34,362 nt of DNA from assembly GCA_964555705.1 (NCBI GenBank), contig CAZKTN010000026.1:1-34362 (forward strand), read 5' to 3'. Below are positions 32,659 through 34,362 of the stretch, piece by piece (the first letter of the stretch is position 1; each line of letters opens with the position of its first letter). Position numbers and translations under genes: made by a program. Origin of the DNA: ZLKRG44 sp964555705. Its GTDB lineage: Bacteria; Planctomycetota; Phycisphaerae; Phycisphaerales; SM1A02. Below the pieces are notes generated by a model that was given only the letters and a program-made list of their open reading frames with translations, was not told the DNA's origin and did no database searches.

Positions 32659-33405
32659 CTACGGCTCCTTCAGCCCAAGCTCCCGGACCACGTCGTCAGT
32701 GATGTCGATCGACTCCGGGTAGCGCAGCATCGTGCGCGACTGCACCTGAAGCATCGCATCAGGCAGCGACAGCGCCTCGAAGGGCTTCGACGCGGGCAGG
32801 AACCGGTAGACGATGTCCACCTTCCTGCGGTCGCCCACCACCTCCACCGCCGAGATCATCTCCTTGTAGGCCTTCTCGACCTGGTCGGCAGCCAGCTTCG
32901 ACTGGATGTCCTGGATGCGCGCCGCCCACGCCTGCGCCTCGTTCTGCAGAGACGCGAACTCGCGCTGGATCTGCTCGAAGTCGGGCGACTTGGGGTCGGG
33001 GTTGGGGTACTTCTCCTCGAAGGCCTTGAAGCGGCGCTCGAACTCCTCCCGCGCCTCGCGGGCCTGCTCGTCGAACTTCATCCGGTCCGCGATGAAGCGG
33101 TCCGACTGGATGATGCCCTTGAGGATGCGGTCCACGTGCACAAGGCCGATCGAGAACGTGCGGCTTCCGGGCTCGCTGTCCCAGGAGAGCCGGCCCAGGC
33201 CATTGCGCAGCGTGAGCGGCGGCGCGTCGGTCGCCGCGCCGCGCGGTGCCGCAAGAAGCAGCGCATCCGCGGGACCGAGCTCGACCGGCGCACGATCCTG
33301 ATGGGCCACTGCGGGCCGCACCGACAGCGCGAGCATGGCGCCGACAGTCCCGCCGACCACGCTGCACGCAGCGCACGCAAGCATCAGTCCGCGGCGGGAG
33401 CTCAT
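32659..33405 (-). CDS. OmpH/Skp-like periplasmic chaperone-like protein, second copy
   Basis: 248 residues. Export signal at the start (LMLACAACSVVGGTVGAML). VELGPADALLL is followed by a short beta part, then a long charged coiled-coil region (about 105-185: FDEQAREAREEFERRFKAFE and on), then VEVVGDRRKVDIVYRFLPAS and a C-terminal IDITDDVVRELGL. This is the layout of OmpH/Skp family proteins, whose coiled coils hold unfolded outer-membrane proteins. It shares the motifs VELGPAD, DRRKVDIV/DRRKLDIV and DITDxVxREL with the upstream copy. ATG overlaps the upstream stop as ATGA. Related to, not proven to act as, Skp. Confidence 0.8.
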   Translation of the reverse strand: MSSRRGLMLACAACSVVGGTVGAMLALSVRPAVAHQDRAPVELGPADALLLAAPRGAATDAPPLTLRNGLGRLSWDSEPGSRTFSIGLVHVDRILKGIIQSDRFIADRMKFDEQAREAREEFERRFKAFEEKYPNPDPKSPDFEQIQREFASLQNEAQAWAARIQDIQSKLAADQVEKAYKEMISAVEVVGDRRKVDIVYRFLPASKPFEALSLPDAMLQVQSRTMLRYPESIDITDDVVRELGLKEP

Positions 33406-34160
33406 CCCTCCTCCTTCTCCTTCACCTCGGTGACGTTGAGCTCGCGCATGACCTCGTCGGTGATGTCGAGCGCCTCGGGGATCCTCACGAAGGTGCGCGC
33501 CAGCAGCTGCCGCGCCAGGTCATCCGGGGTGCCCGGCTCAAGCTTCTCCGACGCGGGCACGAAGCGCATCACGATGTCGAGCTTGCGGCGGTCCGCCACC
33601 ACCTCCACCGCCTCGCGGAGGTCGCTGTAGGCGGTCTCGTACTGCTTCGCGATCAGGTCGCGCTGTGCCTTCTCGTGGGACTCGCCCCACTCGCCCACAT
33701 CCTGCTGGAAGGCCTCGATGTCCTCGCGGAGCTTGGGATCCGCATCCTCGTCGTCTCCTGCCTTGGTGATGCGCTCGCGGAGGTCCTTCGCACGGCGCTC
33801 GAACTCCGACTCCTTCGCCTCGCGCTCGTCCGTCAGGCGGTCACGCTCGTCAGCGAACCGCGAGCTCTCCATCAGCGCGCGCACGCCCTTGGACACGTTC
33901 ACCGTGCCCACCGAGTAGATGCGGTGGCTCGCGCCGTCGCCGAAGGACACGTGGCCATCCACGTTCGTGAGCTTCACGGGCACCTTGCCTGCGATCACGA
34001 TCGAGTCGGCGGGCCCAAGCTCCACCGGCTTGGCGTCATCGGCGACCGCAGCGGCGTCGAGACGCCACGCTGGGACGCCCATCCCAAGGGCATTGAGCCC
34101 CACCGTCACAAGGACACTGGCGAGGACGGCCGAGACGGTCGCGATGAGTGTGGTGCGCAT
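33402..34160 (-). CDS. OmpH/Skp-like periplasmic chaperone-like protein, first copy
   Basis: 252 residues from ATG 34160. Membrane anchor or signal at the start (LIATVSAVLASVLVTVGLNA), VELGPADSIVIAG, a charged coiled coil about residues 105-190 (REAKESEFERRAKDLRERI and on), VEVVADRRKLDIVMRFVPAS and a C-terminus LDITDEVMRELNV followed by a Lys/Glu tail. A paralog of the next gene, in the same order and spacing. Lies 109 bases after lepA; a longer frame upstream adds a poorly conserved start, so ATG 34160 is preferred. Confidence 0.8.
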   Translation of the reverse strand: MRTTLIATVSAVLASVLVTVGLNALGMGVPAWRLDAAAVADDAKPVELGPADSIVIAGKVPVKLTNVDGHVSFGDGASHRIYSVGTVNVSKGVRALMESSRFADERDRLTDEREAKESEFERRAKDLRERITKAGDDEDADPKLREDIEAFQQDVGEWGESHEKAQRDLIAKQYETAYSDLREAVEVVADRRKLDIVMRFVPASEKLEPGTPDDLARQLLARTFVRIPEALDITDEVMRELNVTEVKEKEEG

Positions 34161-34269
34161 CGGCGCAAGGCTACCCGTCCGCGCCGTGTGCACAGGTGCG
34201 GCGAGATCCCTCGGGCGCTGCGCCGACTCCCGACCCCGGCAACCGCCCGGCGGGCCACGCCCGAGGCGC

Positions 34270-34362
34270 TCAGTCCTGCTCGAGGACGGCGAGGAACGCG
34301 CTCTGCGGGATCGTCACCGATCCGATCTGCTTCATGCGCTTCTTGCCTTCCTTCTGCTTCTC
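34270..34362 (-). CDS. lepA: Translation elongation factor 4 (LepA), 3' end only
   Basis: Thirty codons and a TGA read from the right edge: EKQKEGKKRMKQIGSVTIPQ then SAFLAVLEQD. This is the conserved LepA/EF4 C-terminus (EKQKEGKKRMKQxGxVxxPQxAFLAxL). LepA is a ribosome-associated GTPase that acts on elongating ribosomes; the GTPase domains lie outside the window. Too short to judge further. Confidence 0.93.
   Translation of the reverse strand, partial: EKQKEGKKRMKQIGSVTIPQSAFLAVLEQD

Overview
The window looks like chromosomal DNA of a GC-rich planctomycete, most likely of the class Phycisphaerae. The evidence is the very high G+C, a secreted beta-helix protein ending in the dockerin-like LxxLLSAWG repeat common in that group, a MopE/thrombospondin-type calcium-binding repeat protein, OmpH/Skp-like paralogs, and many proteins recognisable only as planctomycete hypotheticals. 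I see no transposase, integrase, phage gene or CRISPR array. The placement is inferred from protein style, not from a marker gene.

Left part (1-10990), all on the minus strand: a lipoprotein with a possible JAMM-like C-terminus, dapF, an M20 amidohydrolase, a class III aminotransferase, astA and astD form one tightly packed transcription unit. Four of its five junctions are ATGA or TGATG overlaps. It resembles an arginine/ornithine succinyltransferase route without astB and without a classical M14 astE; the M20 enzyme could be the desuccinylase. Downstream, running off the left edge, is a large exported protein with at least nine MopE-like repeats. It has no stop codon inside the window and is easily missed.

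Middle part (11112-16799): a GT2 glycosyltransferase and an acyltransferase-like protein (+), a GMC oxidoreductase (-), a NifU-like Fe-S scaffold domain protein (+), csrA (-), and an orphan mraZ (-). The mraZ promoter carries two GTGGG MraZ boxes exactly between its -35 and -10, and the gene has its own rho-independent terminator. A flavin reductase-like protein and an overlapping amidohydrolase follow on the plus strand.

Right-middle part (17835-26818): a minus-strand unit with a DUF2752 membrane domain fused in frame to a lipoprotein, a second related lipoprotein, and a GT-B-like protein; an M19 dipeptidase (+); then a minus-strand unit of dockerin beta-helix protein, aroB, an orphan ParA, and a partner that looks like a ParA fold without its P-loop.

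Right part (26931-34362): two tandem tRNA-Glu genes (TTC and CTC anticodons, minus strand). Then comes a plus-strand unit with a nucleosidase-NadD fusion, rimO, a secreted protein, a small membrane zinc-ribbon protein and a NodZ-like fucosyltransferase. Last, on the minus strand, are the 3' end of lepA and two OmpH/Skp-like paralogs overlapping by ATGA.

None of the functions has been tested by a database search here. Start codons were chosen by overlap, ribosome binding site and conserved N-terminus, and alternatives are stated.
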